Shown here piece after piece: positions 63,213 to 64,000 of a stretch of 64,000 nt of DNA; the first letter of the stretch is position 1, and the number at the start of each line of letters is the position of its first letter. Made by a program: the position numbers and the translations under genes. This DNA is from Natrinema amylolyticum. Lineage in GTDB: Archaea; Halobacteriota; Halobacteria; Halobacteriales; Natrialbaceae. The notes beneath the pieces were generated by a model that made no database searches, had not been told where the DNA came from, and saw only the letters and a list, made by a program, of their open reading frames with translations. Location: assembly GCF_020515625.1 (NCBI RefSeq), contig NZ_JAIWPJ010000003.1, positions 1-64,000 of the forward strand, written 5' to 3'.

Positions 63213-63590
63213 GGGCACGTGAGAGTCAGGGACGGATATCCGGATAAACGCGAGCGGTCGTTTCGACGAGTCAGTATCGATTCAGGCGAGTCAGGGCCGC
63301 TGGGCAGGAATTGAACGATCGATAACTCGGTGAAAGCGACCGAAGTGCGATCGACTGTCGACGAACCGGGACGCGGGTCGAAAACGGAGGCGACGCTGCG
63401 AGCGGGTAAGAAGCGATTACCGGCGGCTGATCGAAGAGCGACACGACAGCGGGGGATCGGAGAACGGGTTCCGCACTCCTTGCGGACGCGTCGATCGGCC
63501 GACCACCGACGACGCGTCCGGTCGCGGACACGGGCACGCTGGTGGCGTCGGCACCGCTCGAGGCGATCGAACGACCGAGAACGGACGGCG
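63213..63590. other. non-coding spacer before tbp end
   Basis: 378 bases between the HTH gene start and the stop codon of the TBP gene. An AT-rich 'tatccggataaacg' near 63237 is a candidate promoter for the HTH gene. GAGTCAG occurs three times (about 63227, 63268, 63286) and may be chance. An 88-codon antisense frame has no family features. Confidence 0.35.
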
Positions 63591-64000
63591 TTACTCGAGC
63601 AGGCCGAGGTCCTCGAGTCGGGAGACGATCTTGTCGACGGCGTGTTCGGCGTCGACAGGCTTCTTCCCGCCGGTGATGACGAGTTTCCCGGAGCCGAAGA
63701 GCAGCGCGACGACTTCCGGTTCGTCGAGTCGATAGACGAGGCCGGGGAACTGCTCGGGCTCGTACTCGATGTTCTCGAGACCGAGACCGATCGCGATCGC
63801 GTTCAGGTTGAGGTTGCGGCCCAGATCGGCCGAGGTGACGATGTTCTGGACGACGATCTCGGGGTCCTCGTTGACCTGAATCTGGAGTTCACGGAGCTTG
63901 TCGAAGACGATTCGCAGACTCTCGTGGACGTCGTCGGTGCTTTTCGCGCCGGTACAGACGATCTTCCCCGAACGGAAGATCAGTGCGGCGGATTTGGGAT
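63591..64000 (-). CDS. tbp: TATA-binding protein, C-terminal part (cut by window edge)
   Basis: 136 residues of the C-terminal portion are visible; the N-terminus lies beyond position 64000. The saddle repeat is clear: '[20 protein letters not shown]' (end of first repeat) and '[17 protein letters not shown]' (second repeat), with the interdomain '[20 protein letters not shown]'. It ends '[12 protein letters not shown]', as usual in haloarchaeal TBPs. It recognises TATA boxes such as those listed here. Haloarchaea often carry several tbp genes, and whether this is the main one cannot be told. Confidence 0.95.
   Translation of the reverse strand, partial: PKSAALIFRSGKIVCTGAKSTDDVHESLRIVFDKLRELQIQVNEDPEIVVQNIVTSADLGRNLNLNAIAIGLGLENIEYEPEQFPGLVYRLDEPEVVALLFGSGKLVITGGKKPVDAEHAVDKIVSRLEDLGLLE

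Noticed and set aside
1-64000. Overabundance of CTCGAG
   Set aside because: It comes from the frequent Leu-Glu (CTC GAG) codon pair and its palindromic nature in this high G+C genome; not a specific signal.
1-64000. tRNA, rRNA and riboswitch genes
   Set aside because: Looked for T-loop (GGTTCRA) and cloverleaf ends by eye and found no convincing case. A covariance search would be decisive.

Overview
The window is a dense stretch of chromosome from an extremely halophilic archaeon (class Halobacteria; gene content looks Natrialbales-like, such as Natrinema or Haloterrigena, but the genus is my inference). Three things point there: high G+C with strongly acidic proteins, leaderless genes whose TATA box lies about 25 bases before the ATG, and lineage-restricted families (HalOD1, bat-type HTH-10 regulators, amphi-Trp, DUF5789, DUF7344-like HTH proteins, double-domain TatC). 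It also carries archaeal information-processing genes: PCNA, primase large subunit, Hjc, RlmE and TBP. No rRNA, tRNA, CRISPR array or intact insertion sequence was seen.

Layout. 1-9 kb: small hypotheticals, a helix-hairpin-helix/MutS-type ATPase divergent from a SagB-type oxidoreductase, a DUF368 polyprenyl-phosphate transporter, an aldo/keto reductase, and a DUF5789 / two DUF892 ferritin-like group leading to a glutamate-cysteine ligase (9.4 kb). 10.5-14.6 kb: membrane protein, Gfo/Idh/MocA oxidoreductase, LarE, then a non-coding block (13240-13620) packed with short perfect hairpins, the most unusual stretch in the window. 14.7-20.4 kb: assimilatory nitrate genes (nitrite reductase, nitrate transporter, nitrate reductase) with a shared operator-like element beside the promoters. 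20.7-24.1 kb: divergent tatC genes.

24.4-27.9 kb is a cluster of small regulators: HalOD1 plus partner, two divergent bat-type proteins, two overlapping HTH proteins and a CopG protein. 27.9-37.3 kb is largely housekeeping (RlmE, PCNA, PriL, Hjc) mixed with membrane proteases and small membrane proteins. 37.4-43.8 kb holds a 1640-residue membrane-anchored PAS/GAF/HTH sensor-regulator, a HalOD1 protein and a PAS protein. 44-48.3 kb holds S-adenosylhomocysteine hydrolase and an SAH/MTA-type deaminase flanking a secreted, sequon-rich acidic repeat protein.

50-61.7 kb is a metal-handling region: CopA ATPase, Lrp-TRASH regulator, CopZ, a permease with built-in YHS domains, a SHOCT protein, an ABC exporter, a MerB-like protein and a CPH-type (CopB-like) P-type ATPase. 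The end carries HisG, an HTH protein and the C-terminal part of TBP, cut by the window edge.

Gene-family calls are from reading the proteins; no database search was run. Regulatory sites are pattern observations.
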